Source: Chara braunii (Eukaryota; Streptophyta; Charophyceae; Charales; Characeae). From it: a stretch of DNA of 28,641 bases. Position 1 is the first letter of the stretch, and each line of letters starts with the position of its first letter. The notes under the pieces were generated by a model. It worked only from the letters and a program-made list of their open reading frames with translations. It ran no database searches and was not told the DNA's origin. Location of the stretch: positions 894,179 to 922,819 of the forward strand of contig BFEA01000138.1 in the NCBI GenBank assembly GCA_003427395.1. The letters are read 5' to 3'. The translations under genes were made by a program, and so were the position numbers. Below, piece by piece: positions 9,196-18,741 of this stretch.

Positions 9196-9576
9196 ATGAC
9201 GCGATCCTGGAATTTCGACTCATCATACGACCCAGATTACTTCACCCCTTGGATAAACGAAATCCTGAGACAGAGATACCCCTGCCATACGGAGAACCGA
9301 CTGTGTCCTCGGGAATTCCACTGCGCCACCACTAGCGACCCCCGGTGCTCTGATTTCCCTTCTCCGGACCATACCTACTACTTCATCCACCCCGGATTTG
9401 TCGTTATCACCACCAGTTTCCCTCCCTTTCGCATTCTTCTTCCGTATCATCAACTCAGCGTCGTCCCGTGGCCGGCCATAGCCCCCTATTGGCCCAACAC
9501 ACCCTGCGGGAACTGCCGACGACGCGGCGATCAGAGAACCCCGGAGTTCCGGAGGCCTAACCCGAACGCGCGATGA
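9196..9576 (+). CDS. Unrecognised open frame, probably not a gene
   Basis: A 126-codon plus-strand frame rich in Pro, Tyr and Phe with several Cys. I do not recognise any family, signal peptide or membrane segment. The region is GC-rich and open frames occur on both strands, so its length alone is weak evidence. It lies between the tandem duplication and the SINE cluster. It could be an exon of an unknown gene or simply chance. Confidence 0.12.
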   Translation: MTRSWNFDSSYDPDYFTPWINEILRQRYPCHTENRLCPREFHCATTSDPRCSDFPSPDHTYYFIHPGFVVITTSFPPFRILLPYHQLSVVPWPAIAPYWPNTPCGNCRRRGDQRTPEFRRPNPNAR

Positions 9577-9903
9577 CCAGTGCCACGTGGCAACTCCCGA
9601 CAGCCTGAGTCATCGGAACCCCACCTACCCCGAGGGGACCCGCCCACAAACTGCCGTCCCCGAAACCAACGGCTCGCTTGGTCTTGAGCGACCCGCGCAT
9701 ACCATCTGCTTCGTGGCCAGAGGCGATCCGCCCTCTCCGCCAAATTGCACTCGTGCCCCCGAAAAACTCTGCCACAGGAGATCTCAGTTATGGCGTGGGA
9801 CTCCATTTTCCCCAAAAATCCTTGGCACACCCCTTTTCGCACTTGCAGGCCCACATCCCACTCCGATCAGGAAGTCGCGCCGGGCGTGAGGTTGGGCGTC
9901 AAA

Positions 9904-10497
9904 CATCCCGTACTGAGAAACTGCTATGCCAGCCTCAACCCTATGTTACGTACTAGGAGGATAGCCATACTGAGTTATGGACTGAGTTTCTTATCCTTAT
10001 GTTGTCTTACTACAGTGTTCTATGGTGTTGATGGTAGAGAGATGGGAATGCTTCGTTCCCTCGTATATCCCTCGAGCCCGTTCCGGCCCCGCGATAAGGT
10101 GCAGTTTCTCCTGACACCGCCGACATCCCGTACTAAGGACTGTTATGCCAGCCTCAACTCTAAGCTACGTACTAGGAGGATAGCCCACCCTCAATCGTGA
10201 ATCATGGACTGTATGTATTGACCCTGGATGATCTATTAGCCCTATGTTGTATGGTAATCTGAGAGCAGACAATCCTCCATTCCTTCGTATGTCCTTGGAG
10301 CGCGTTCCGGCCCTGCGGTAAAGTGCAGTATCTCCTGACACCCCCGACATCTTGTATCAAGGAACTGCTATGCCAGCCTCAATCCGTTGACCACGTACTC
10401 AGAGGATAACCATCCCTAAGATAGAGTCTGGTATCGAACACAGGACCTTATGTGAATCATGCAAGTGACCTAACCTATTGACCTACACTGTTAAATA
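9904..10497 (-). mobile_element. tRNA-headed SINE-like element with tandemly repeated body
   Basis: On the minus strand a diverged tRNA-like head (10492-10424) is followed by about two and a half copies of a 220-224 bp unit. Unit starts are at 10348, 10124 and 9904 in plus coordinates, each opening with CATC(C/T)(C/T)GTA. Each unit contains TATGCCAGCCTCAA, a TACGTACT segment, CTCGTAT-TCC, GCGxTAAxGTGCAGT and CTCCTGACACC. A single partial copy lies at 7040-7150. The units differ by point changes and small indels, so the multimer is old. No long A-tail is visible at the 9904 end. Confidence 0.75.
10424..10492 (-). other. tRNA-like head (diverged A and B boxes)
   Basis: The reverse complement reads TAGGTCAATAGGTTAGGTC (A-box/D-arm like) and, 34 bases further on, TGTTCGATACC (B-box like). 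Spacing suits a tRNA-derived Pol III promoter, but arms pair poorly. It is not a tRNA gene. Confidence 0.7.
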
Positions 10498-10499
10498 GT

Positions 10500-10832
10500 T
10501 TGTAGCTGTGCTCTGCTGGGTTCGAGAAAACCGAAGTCACTGGACCATGCAAGCCACCCAGCAGTCTCATGACAACCCCGTAGACCAAGAACGTCATGAT
10601 ACCCACCATCGCCCAATCCCCACATACAACAACCATGGACTACCCCTTGGGTGGTGCGCAGGCAGTGTCTGTAACAACTTACCTGCTTCATCCCAAGGGG
10701 GTGTGTGTCCAGCCGTGCGTCATTCTAACGCCCTGTCGATGTGCATGCGCAAGGCTGCGGAGTTTTGAACCCGCAACCTCATACCACAATGCGCATTTCC
10801 AACCGGTGCTCTAGCCACTGAGCTACATCAAT
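10500..10832 (-). mobile_element. Second tRNA-headed SINE-like element
   Basis: On the minus strand it starts with a good tRNA-like head at 10829-10755 (GTAGCTCAGTGGCTAGAGC, then GCGGGTTCAAAACTCC), followed by a body of about 255 bases. That body abuts the tRNA-like head of the next element. Body sequence is unlike the SINE at 3601-3982 and unlike the tandem family. No A-tail or target duplication is evident. Confidence 0.65.
10755..10829 (-). other. tRNA-like sequence, SINE head
   Basis: A and B boxes are close to consensus, and this is the most tRNA-like sequence in the window. A true tRNA is not excluded, but mismatched arms, an overlong variable stretch and continuation into a repeat body favour a SINE head. 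Confidence 0.65.
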
Positions 10833-11066
10833 TTGTAATACAATGCCACAATTCTTCCCCCCCCACACAAAAAAAAGAGAAGAGGGCAAGAGGAAGGGGT
10901 TGCTCTTTTGCCACAGTCATGACCCTGCCTTTGCTTGGCCAGAGAGCCTTGCTTAGATTGCGTGCTGTGGCGAACTTTGTGAGGGATGCCGGGCGCGTTT
11001 CCCGACATGACAATAATTGTTACTCCTCCTCCCCCCCCCAAAAAAAAAAAAAAAAAATCAAAACAA

Positions 11067-11159
11067 GTTCTTTGGGGCATCAATTATAATTGGAACAATA
11101 CAGAAAAGATTATCATGGCCCCTGCACAAGGATGACACGCATAAATCGGGAAATGGTGT
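11067..11159 (+). ncRNA. U6 snRNA-like sequence, near full length (probable pseudogene)
   Basis: It follows canonical plant U6 along its length: the 5' hairpin region GTTCTTTGGGGCATC, AATTGGAACAATACAGA, AAGATTATCATGGCCCCTGC, ACAAGGATGACACGC and AAATCGGGAAATGG. U6 is the spliceosomal RNA that pairs with the 5' splice site and U2. Several substitutions lie in normally invariant positions (ATTAGCATGG has become ATTATCATGG, and ACGATAC has become ACAATAC). The conserved ACAGAGA box reads ACAGAAA. There is no USE or correctly placed TATA box upstream. Instead a poly(A) of 17 ends 10 bases before it. A retroposed pseudogene is most likely. Confidence 0.88.
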
Positions 11160-11161
11160 CT

Positions 11162-11216
11162 GCAATTTCTCTATTTATGTGTGTCCTTTTTGCGCAGGGG
11201 CCATGCTAATCCCTTC
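11162..11216 (-). ncRNA. U6 snRNA-like 3' portion, inverted relative to its neighbour
   Basis: The reverse complement reads GGGATTAGCATGGCCCCTGCG, then CAAAAAGGACACACATAAAT and AGAGAAATTGC, which corresponds to U6 from about nucleotide 42 to near the 3' end. It abuts the plus-strand U6 copy tail to tail. On its own 5' side it runs into A-rich sequence and family X. It is a truncated pseudogene fragment. Confidence 0.85.
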
Positions 11217-11230
11217 TTTTTTTTTCTTTT

Positions 11231-11303
11231 TTTTTTCACAAGAATAGCCCTTGTGTAAACCCTCTATCCCGACGGTGGTAAGAGAACCGTCAGGCTGCTC
11301 CCT
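11231..11303 (-). mobile_element. Family X SINE-like element, copy 2 (partial)
   Basis: CAAGAATAGCCCTTGTG, TAAACCCTCTATCCCGACGG and GAACCGTCAGGCTGCTCC match copy 3 at 18842-18920 almost exactly. On the minus strand it ends in an A-rich tail (plus 11217-11236) that leads straight into the U6 fragment. Its 5' side is lost in the assembly gap. Confidence 0.85.
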
Positions 11304-11310
11304 TTTTTTT

Positions 11311-11340
11311 NNNNNNNNNNNNNNNNNNNNNNNNNNNNNN
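11311..11340. other. Assembly gap (30 N)
   Basis: Thirty undefined bases directly after an 8-T run, between family X copy 2 and the 3' tail of LINE copy B. The true length may differ, and the junction between the two elements cannot be read. Confidence 1.
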
Positions 11341-11422
11341 ATATCCCCACCAATGTTAGTGGTGCTGATAAGAGCAGTCACCACCAGCACATGGGGAGAG
11401 GCTCCATCTATTGGTGGGGAGC

Positions 11423-11746
11423 TACGTTGTGACTCGTACTCACCCCTGTACGAGTACAAGTTGTACTCATTTCTTGTACGCAAGGCCCGTACGAGTTTTT
11501 TTTTTTTTTTTACGTTTTTTGTTTTTTCTCTCCAATTCTAATAAGAATCTGCAGATAGTGCTCAGGCAAATGTTGCTTTTTTTGGGATGTTACATCACAT
11601 ATTTATTTTTTCGGATTTTTTGGATGACGTTTTTTTTTTTTTTTTTTTTTTCGTACGGGTCGTACGGGGACGTACAGGGTTCCCGTACATATATTATCTG
11701 TACGTTTCGTACGGAAAGGCCCCGTACGTGTACGTTCAGTAACGTA
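11423..11746. mobile_element. GTAC-rich MITE-like DNA element with 10-bp target duplication
   Basis: The element begins TACGTT and ends AACGTA, a perfect 6-bp terminal inverted repeat with weaker similarity further in. It is flanked by identical GGTGGGGAGC at 11413-11422 and 11747-11756. Homologous LINE and family X tails at about 18930 and 19260 have one uninterrupted copy at this point, which fixes both borders. About six GTAC tetramers cluster at the left end and eight at the right, around two long T runs. A 9-11 bp duplication suggests a Mutator-like transposase. There is no coding capacity. Confidence 0.82.
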
Positions 11747-11799
11747 GGTGGGGAGCATCACCTGCTGGAAAGCGGGTCCAGCGTCCCATTTACAAACTA

Positions 11800-12640
11800 A
11801 GTTCAAAGCACATTAGAGAAACAATTATGGGAGGTTTCTGCCAGCATTGATTGCCTTGAGAACCAGGGGATTGACTGAGCAAGGTCTGAAAGGAAAAAAA
11901 ACCTCTTCGCCCAGAGCTGGGCGAGAGAAGGTTAACAATAGTCGTATTTTTTCATCACCACTTAAGGACACCCTTCACCAGTTCAGGATGCAGCCTGCCT
12001 AAAAGGTGGTTTTCAGGGTTTTCGGACCTTTCACCACTTCAGGACACCCTTCGCCACTTCAGGATGCTACTTGCCTAAACAGGTGGTTTTCAGGGTCTTC
12101 AGACCTTTCACCACTTCAGGACCATTCAGGATTTTCATATTGCCAAAAACTCTCACTTCACCACTTCATGATGCAGCCTGCCTAAACAGGTGGTTTCAGG
12201 GTCTTCGGACCTTTCACTACTTCAGGACCATTCAAGATTTACAGACTGTCAAAAACTCTCACTTCAGAATTTTCATTCCTAAATTTTCAGCTACCCGTTA
12301 ACCGCTTGTGAGCTGGGCGCCAGATACTTGCAGCTACACCCTAGTTCCTTTCTTCCCCTATCAGGCCCAATCTCAGCTGTCAATTCCTTACAATGACAGA
12401 TAATGATTGAATTCAGAGTACATCAGGGAACCAATTTAGGGAGATTCCTGCCAGCATTGATTGCCCTGGAAAAATAGAGGATTGATTGAGCAGGGCATGA
12501 AAAAAGAAAGGGGATGAAGGGAGAGGGGGAGAAACACTTCGCCCAGAGTCGGGCGCCAGATACTTACTGCTGTACACTAATTCCTCCCTGCCCCTATCAC
12601 CCGCTTTCCAAGATATATATGTCAGTTCCCGTCCTACCCT
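11800..12640 (-). repeat. Duplicated 3' UTR segment of LINE copy B
   Basis: Two blocks occur twice in the same orientation. TCTGCCAGCATTGATTGCC with its GATTGA(C/T)TGAGCA(A/G)GG neighbour is at about 11835-11885 and 12450-12505. GGGCGCCAGATACTT with the following CCTATCA segment is at about 12315-12362 and 12551-12600, and CTTCGCCCAGAG at about 11906 and 12536. The UTR therefore contains a tandem duplication of several hundred bases. Confidence 0.7.
11955..12275. repeat. Minisatellite-like repeats in the LINE B 3' UTR
   Basis: Motifs recur three times or more: GCCTGCCTAAACAGGTGGTTT, CAGGGTCTTCGGACCTTTCA and CCACTTCAGGACCATTCA, with AAAAACTCTCACTTCA twice. The period varies from about 80 to 125 bases. 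It lies between the two 3' UTR duplicates. Confidence 0.85.
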
Positions 12641-12677
12641 CTCTTCCTTTATCCCGTGTCTGCTCTCCCTTTCCTCT

Positions 12678-15600
12678 CTAGCCCCTGTACCATCTCAAAT
12701 CCACCACACTATTGGTCGGGGGCGGGAAGGGGTCAGGGAAGTCATTCGTTGTTCTCATTTGAATTGAAGAGTCCACCTTGGTTAACTCGTGGAAACACAG
12801 TCGATAGTCGTTAGTAAACCCTTCCTCCTCTTGGTTCCTCTCTGTATTCCTTTCCACCCTCCCTATCTTTCCCGTTTTTTTCCCCCCGAGCCATCTTGTG
12901 CAGAAATCCTGCACTTTTTTGTCAGTGTCCTGTTGTGTATGTGTGTGGCGGAGTTGGCTTTGACCTCTTCCTAATGAGTTGCTATCGCTATTTGGATTTG
13001 TTGTTATATGGTTTATGTGAATTCGGGGTCTTCCAGTCTCACCCTTTTCCATCTCGTATGTGCAGCGGCGTCTTCAAAGCGCTCATAGCACAGTCCTACG
13101 TCCCAATTTAAAGATGTTGTGGGTGAAGTCGTCCACCTGTTCTGCAGGTCATGTTTCTAGTAGCAATGCTCTCCAATACTATGGCAAGGGTGTCGTTACT
13201 TCCAACTGGTCCCAAATCCTGTCCCACCAGCGCCAGAGCCAGATTGCTCCCGGACATTGTAGAAAGATATGTTTTATTGTTTCTGGTCTTTTCCTGGAAG
13301 GAAAGGAATCAGAGCAAAGTTTGCACCAGGGCAGAGTCTGCCCACTTTGTTCCAAGGTTGTCCTGTCTATTAACCAGTCATTTGTTGGTAGGCAGCGATG
13401 TTTTATTTGCCATTAGAGGGAGACCAGTTTTGCAAGTTTCTTTTTAACTAGTTGGAACCATTCGACTCTCCGAAGTGATTCCTTGCTAATGTTCAGGTGC
13501 TTCATCCATCTAGCCTCAAAGTAGTCCCTTCGATTAGTCAAAGGACAGAGTAATCTGTTTGTTGATTTGACTGTTATGCTGTGTAATTTCCTGATACATG
13601 TCTTGCCCCCTCCGAAGGAAAATTCCATGTCCACTCCATTGGGTCTAACGACAGTTGGGTGATCGGGGTGTTTGAGAGGAAGGTCATTTTCCAACACTCT
13701 GATTCGTGACAGATCCTTGCTTTGAAAAAATCTTGTTTCTTCTGGCACGGGTCTGTGTAAGATGTTGTCATTGCTCAATTTAAGTATATCAACGACCACC
13801 GGTCCTTTTGGGCTGCAACATACCACATTGCCCACCTCTCCCTGACTGGCCGGGACTTGCACCTAGTTAGATTCCTGCAAAACTGACCCCTTTCTGAGAA
13901 TTTTCCACCAGTTCAGGGGGATCCGTTCTATTATGTCCTCGAGTGCGTCTTCTGATCTATGGCCATATCTAAGTTTATGCTTGAGCAAGTCCCGGTTGAT
14001 CCAGTCCATTGTGGTTGTGTCTCATACATCGTTTATTCTGAGTACTCCCCTTTTCGTTTATACACGTCAGGGGGAGGACATACAGTGAAGGACCCGTCCC
14101 TTGGTGTCCACGATTCTTTTATTCTAAAAAAGAGGCAGTCGTAATACCTCCTCCCATCTCTCCGGATTGGGTTTGTCAGACTGAGGGAAGTTCCTCCATG
14201 TCCTCAGAAGGGATGGCCAGAAGGGGTCATTACGCAAATCCTCTCTCGCTAGCTCCATTGGGGAGGTCGGGTTCTGTTGGCTGAAATGCCCTCTCAGTAT
14301 TGGCCAACCTCTATTTTATAGCCATGTTAGGGGGTTGATGTTCGTTCTTGTTTTGGGGGCTAGTCGTGCAATTTGTTCCAGGGTCAGTCCCTTCCATGGG
14401 ATATCAGAGCAAAGCAACAGTCGTTTGATCCATTATAATGCCAAAACTTTGGTTTGTATTGTTGGGTCAATTATGCCCAATCCTCCTTTGGCTTTGGATT
14501 ATTGATTGTCATGCACCCCTACTGATCACCCTGTGTTTTTCGTGATCTCCCCTCTATAAGAATGCGGTTATCTGTCGCTGCAATGGATGGAGGGTTGTTT
14601 TATCTAGAGCCCAGATCGCCGATCTGTACCACAGTGAGGCAAGCACCACGTTGTTTATCACCAAAGAGTGCCTTATCAATGAAGTGTGTTTGTCCTTCCA
14701 TTATATCAATTTTTCCAGTGGTGATTTGAGCAGTCCTTCATTGTTCACTGATGGTCTACCACTTGCTGTTAGTGAAATCCCAAGGACCCGGATTGGGGCC
14801 TCATTGGGTACCCATTTAAACCGTGGCTGCTCCGACGGCCTAACTCATTGATGGTGAATCCACCATCCCGGGGTTTTGTTCCCCCAGTTAACTCTCATGT
14901 TTGAGAATGTGCAAAACTTTTCTATAATAGGTTGCACTCCAGCCATTGATGCGTGTAATGTGTCCACCATCAGGGTCAGGTCATCAGCGAACAACGAGCA
15001 TACTGGTATTGCTTCCTCCAGGATTGAGGCAACTTGGATTCTCTTGATGTCTTTGCGTGCTCGTAAATTCGCTGCCAGGGCTTCCATTACTATCACCAAC
15101 ATGAAGGGTACTATCGGGTCTCCTTGACGGACGGACCACTGGAGAGAGATGGGTGGTGCAAGATTTTCATTGACCATGACTCTAGTTGTAACGTTTTTGT
15201 GTAGTATTTTCACCCAACGCCTGAAATGAGGTCCAAAATCTAATTTTTCCAGGCATTTGTCCAAAAAGGTCCAAGTCAACATGGTCAAAGGTTTTTTCAA
15301 AGTCAATGAAAATAATTTGCCACATTGTGTTTAGAGTGTCGTGCAAGTTTAATCATCTCATTGACTAGGAGGATATTATCCTGGATATTCCTGTCTTTTA
15401 TAAATCCGGTCTGGTCGGGGTGGATAATATCCTCCATTACCTTAGCCATGCGATTGGCCAGTGCCTTTGCCACCATCTTATAAACTACTGTGAGAAGGGT
15501 GATGGGTCTATAGTTCCTGATGTTTGAACTTGCTCCTTTTTTGTATAGCAGTGTCAGGACCCCTTGAACTACAAATTCTCCCATCTGACCCGTCTCCCAC

Positions 15601-17284
15601 AGAGCTCGGTAGTAGTTCATTACGTCCTGGGAGATGGTCCCCCACATCGATTCCCAAAATTCATTTGGCAGGCCGTCGATCCCGGGGGTCTTTTCCTCTT
15701 CCATGAGCATTAGTGTTGTCCATATCTCCTCCTTTGTTAGGGGTATCTCCAAGACTTCTCTCTGCTGGTTTGTAAGTGATCGAGAGAGAGGACGCAGAAA
15801 ATCTTCAATTTCCGCCAGCCTCAACATTAGTGGTGTGTCCCCACATTCAGATGTGAAGAGGTCTTTATAGAAATCCCTTGGTATCTTTGTACATTCTGTT
15901 GTTGAGGTATACAACGGTCCTTGTCGTTGATTAGAGTCCTCCAGAGCCTCAATAATTGTTCGACCTACTTTTGTTATAGCCATTGCAAAAAATATCGCAT
16001 CCATTGCTCCCTCCATTTTGTGTCAGTGGAGCTTACCACGGATCCTGATTCCTTGCCATCGGTGCTCCATATGACCCAGGATCCGGGTTTCCAGTGTATG
16101 AATTTCGTTCGCCAGTTCTGTTAGACAGGTAACGTCGCTCATGATATCTTCTTGCTAATGGAGTTGTTGTAATCTATGTTGTAGGTCTATTTCCTTTGTG
16201 TGGCGCTGTGCTGCACGAAGTTTTGAGTACTCATTGCACTTCTATCCCATAAAAGTCAGACTGTTGTTGAACCATATTATGTCATCCTGGATTAGTTTTT
16301 TTTGTTTTGCCAAAAGGACCAAACCTCTTTCAGGTAGTTTTTAAAAGGGTCTAAGGACAAGAGGGATGTGTTGAGCTTGTAAAAGCCTCGCCTTTGGTCC
16401 GGTTTCTTCCCGAAGGAGACGATGGTAATACACATTGCGTGTCCAGGCCCGGGTGAGGGCTACGGGGGAAGATTTCAACCATTTGTAGGGCCCCTTGTAA
16501 ATCAGATGTAAAAGCCTCGCGGATAGATCTGATTTTGATAACATGAAAATTTGAAATCAAAATCAGATCTATCCGCGACTTGGATGCGCTTTCTGGTTGG
16601 TTCTTTCGATAACATGTAAATTTGCGTTGTGTAGGGTATCCCAATCAAAATGAGTCGATGAGGATCATGAGGTTAAGCGATTGGGATAAATTCGTAATAA
16701 TTCATTCGTCATTCTCCACATACGCCGGACATGGCGAAGGAATTTTCCATCTGTCGAGCCATCGGTCCAGGGCAGCGTTGAAGTCTCCAGCCAGGATAAT
16801 GGGAATACCTCCTGGCAGTTTGGTCTTCAGATTTTCGAAGAAAAGTTGACGCTCCCCCGGTTCATTCGGGGCATATACGTTTAAAATGCACACCACCTCT
16901 ATTTCCAGCATTGCTAGCAGGTAAACCCATTTGCCTTCTTCCTGGTCTATCGCCCAATTAAGTGGTTCCACCCTTGTTTCTGGGGGCAGCTATATGGTCA
17001 CCTCAACACTACCTGGTTTTGGAGAATGGACGTTGTAAGCTTGGTGCGACGAGATCTCTCTGTGAACGTAAAAGTGCTCAGGGTTCTCTAGGAGATGGGT
17101 TTCCTGCAGGCATACTACGTCAGGCCAAACCCTCTTGTCCACTCCATTCAGTTGCTCGATTATCGCTTGCCGCTTGGGTTGTTTTGCCGAGGCCAGCCTA
17201 TTGACACATTTAGAGACTGCAGATCGAGATTCGCTGCCTTTTTAGATAGTTATATGAAGTGTCAATCACGTCAATCTTATCCAT
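12678..17284 (-). pseudogene. LINE copy B ORF2: endonuclease, reverse transcriptase, zf-RVT (broken)
   Basis: ORF2 opens at MDKID (17284), matching MDKID of copy A. The endonuclease region shows VVCLQETH, NVYAPNE, AGDFNAA and SRIDLIL, but the final Asp-His is DT (PGLDT). The RT region, 16016-14845, shows NIRNYRPITLL, HPDQTGFIKDRNIQDN, SVRQGDP and SLFADDL, so the FADD catalytic pair survives. A frameshift near 15303 removes motif A. zf-RVT near 13400-13250 has CKLC and HIFLQC, followed by a stop. The C-terminus (13052-12678) matches copy A. This enzyme would nick DNA and copy its RNA there, but multiple stops make it inactive. Confidence 0.88.
16518..16577. repeat. Perfect 22-bp inverted repeat inside the endonuclease region
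   Basis: Arms 16518-16539 and 16556-16577 are exact reverse complements around a 16-base spacer. TGTAAAAGCCTCGC upstream of the left arm is also an exact direct repeat of 16378-16391. Copy A has only the right-hand sequence at this point (SRIDLILLSQEIQNALQ without an insertion), so the left arm is extra. It disrupts the endonuclease frame between SRIDLIL and LQGALQ. Confidence 0.9.
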
Positions 17285-18701
17285 TTCTAACTTCTCTAAC
17301 CTTGGTGAGACTCCGGAGACTGTTCAAAGGGGCATCCACGATTCAGAGTTCAACTGCCCCCCGCTTTGCAGTATTTCGTTTAGAATTAGTTTAACCAGGA
17401 CAGAAGTGACTTCTACCTCCGTCCAGAGGTCACTGGTTTAATTTTTAGTAGTTGCATCTCCATCAGTGCATCGTGGTTAAACCAACGAAGGTCCATATTC
17501 CTCCCTTGATCATATTGGAGGGATGAGCGCCCTTCAATAGTGATTTCTCCATGCGTCGCCCCTGGTGGCGTGAATAGGCCGATTTCCCATGCCCTCCCAT
17601 TGGACCTGACCGGCAAGAAGACTAGGCCCTTGTCAAGTGGTCCTTGCAAGACGTCCTTTTCTTCTAGCAGGTGATGCATTTTTTGTCGCCTGCTAGTCAA
17701 GTTCACATCCGGGGGCTTCTGGGGGGGGGGGGGGGGGTGTCTGCAACTTCTGTTGTTTCTGTTGTTCCTGGCCCATTGTTGTTTCGGGCTTCCATGCAGC
17801 CAATGTCAGGCACATGCCTTCCTCCGCTGCGAGTTTTGTTGCATTACCTTCCTTCTCTTCCCTTATCTGTATCTCTTCCACCCTTCCAATTTCCTTATTT
17901 TCTTTTCTCTCTTCCTTCCTTCCTCCTTCCATCCCCTGCATCCCATTGTTCTCTGCCTCCACCTTTTGTCCCACTTTGTTGTGATCTCCTTTCCCACTCT
18001 CTTTCTCCTTCCTACCGTCAGTGACATCGCCCTGAGTATCCTCCCTTTTCTGATTATTCGTCATCTTCTTTCCATCATCCCCTTGTTTTCCAACGTTTCC
18101 GTTGTTTTTTCCGCCCTGTTCCTGTTGAACCGTCCTGTTGCTGTCTGCCCCTGCCTCCCCCTAAGCCCCCGCACCTGTTGCCTTTTTGCTGGTTGCTTCC
18201 ATGCTCGGAGTCTCATCCGAGGGTGGGGGGAGAGCCGGGGTCGGGTATTTTGTTCCCTGTAGTGTAGAGATTGTGCCGAGGTCTGGAGACGTACAGGTAC
18301 TGCAGTCCGGATCCAGAGGTGGAAAACTGGTTACCAAAATCTTCAGAATCTTGTGGCAAACTTCCTGCCAGTTGGAGCCTTCCGGCAACCATCTTCCATG
18401 GTTGTTTTGAGACTTGCACTATTTTCGAGGAGGGGGATTAGATCTCTGTAGGTTCCATCCCAAAATTCTTCGTTTCGACTTCCATATTTCATTTGAAGAT
18501 TTTCCATCAACCAATCCGCCATTTTCTTCAACCAATCCTCCTGGGTGCCCGCTTCTTTTACCCCCTCCTGTTGCTGGCCAGTCTATTCCTCCCCTAAATT
18601 TGACGCTTCCGTCGTGTCGAATTCCGGGGGCAGGGGAGTTCCGGGTATGGGTTCCACCTCCATCAAGGATGGTCCGAAGGCTTCCACGAGTGGATCCTCC
18701 A
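17285..18701 (-). pseudogene. LINE copy B ORF1, C-terminal part only
   Basis: It matches the middle and end of ORF1 in copy A: EDWLKKMADWLMENLQ against the IIVDWLIEGF region, a long charged linker (18064-17750), a proline run encoded by a C-homopolymer at 17720-17737 (G on plus), and MDLRWFNHDALMEM against SNLKWFSRGALMEL. The N-terminal DUF4283-like region and zinc knuckle are missing because the element is truncated at its U6 junction. ORF1 proteins bind LINE RNA. Frames are interrupted several times. Confidence 0.7.
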
Positions 18702-18741
18702 CAGGGCCTTTTGCTAATCTTCTCTTTATGGTTCCAATTTT
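18702..18741 (-). ncRNA. U6 snRNA internal fragment fused to LINE copy B
   Basis: The reverse complement reads AAAATTGGAACCATAAAGAG, then AAGATTAGCAAAAGGCCCTG, matching U6 nucleotides about 23-62 (AAAATTGGAACGATACAGAG, AAGATTAGCATGGCCCCTG) with a few changes. It joins LINE ORF1 sequence on one side. On the other it overlaps the 3' end of a second U6 copy at a shared AAAATT. Confidence 0.75.

Larger units (their letters stand above)
11341..18701 (-). mobile_element. LINE copy B: 5'-truncated L1-type retrotransposon
   Basis: On the minus strand it contains the second half of ORF1, a complete but broken ORF2 (endonuclease, RT, zf-RVT) and a long 3' UTR. The 3' UTR is partly duplicated and ends with the shared GGGACGCTGGACCC, CAATAGATGGAG and hairpin blocks beside the gap. 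Compared with copy A it lacks the 5' UTR, the DUF4283-like region and the zinc knuckle. Its 5' edge is fused to U6 sequence at about 18701-18741. A 324-bp MITE-like element interrupts the 3' UTR. Confidence 0.88.

Noticed and set aside
7604-9889. Numerous open frames of 60-126 codons on both strands
   Set aside because: They overlap in conflicting frames in GC-rich DNA and contain no recognisable domains; chance frames are the simplest explanation.
9904-10400. Regular repeats suggesting a CRISPR array
   Set aside because: Units are over 200 bp, diverged, and headed by a tRNA-like sequence in eukaryotic DNA.
11067-11159. A functional U6 gene
   Set aside because: There is no upstream sequence element or properly spaced TATA box, changes lie in normally invariant positions including the ACAGAGA box, there is no terminal T run, and a poly(A) precedes it.
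17753-18262. A 169-codon plus-strand hydrophobic open frame
   Set aside because: It is antisense to the low-complexity charged linker of LINE B ORF1; the hydrophobic composition is a shadow of that.
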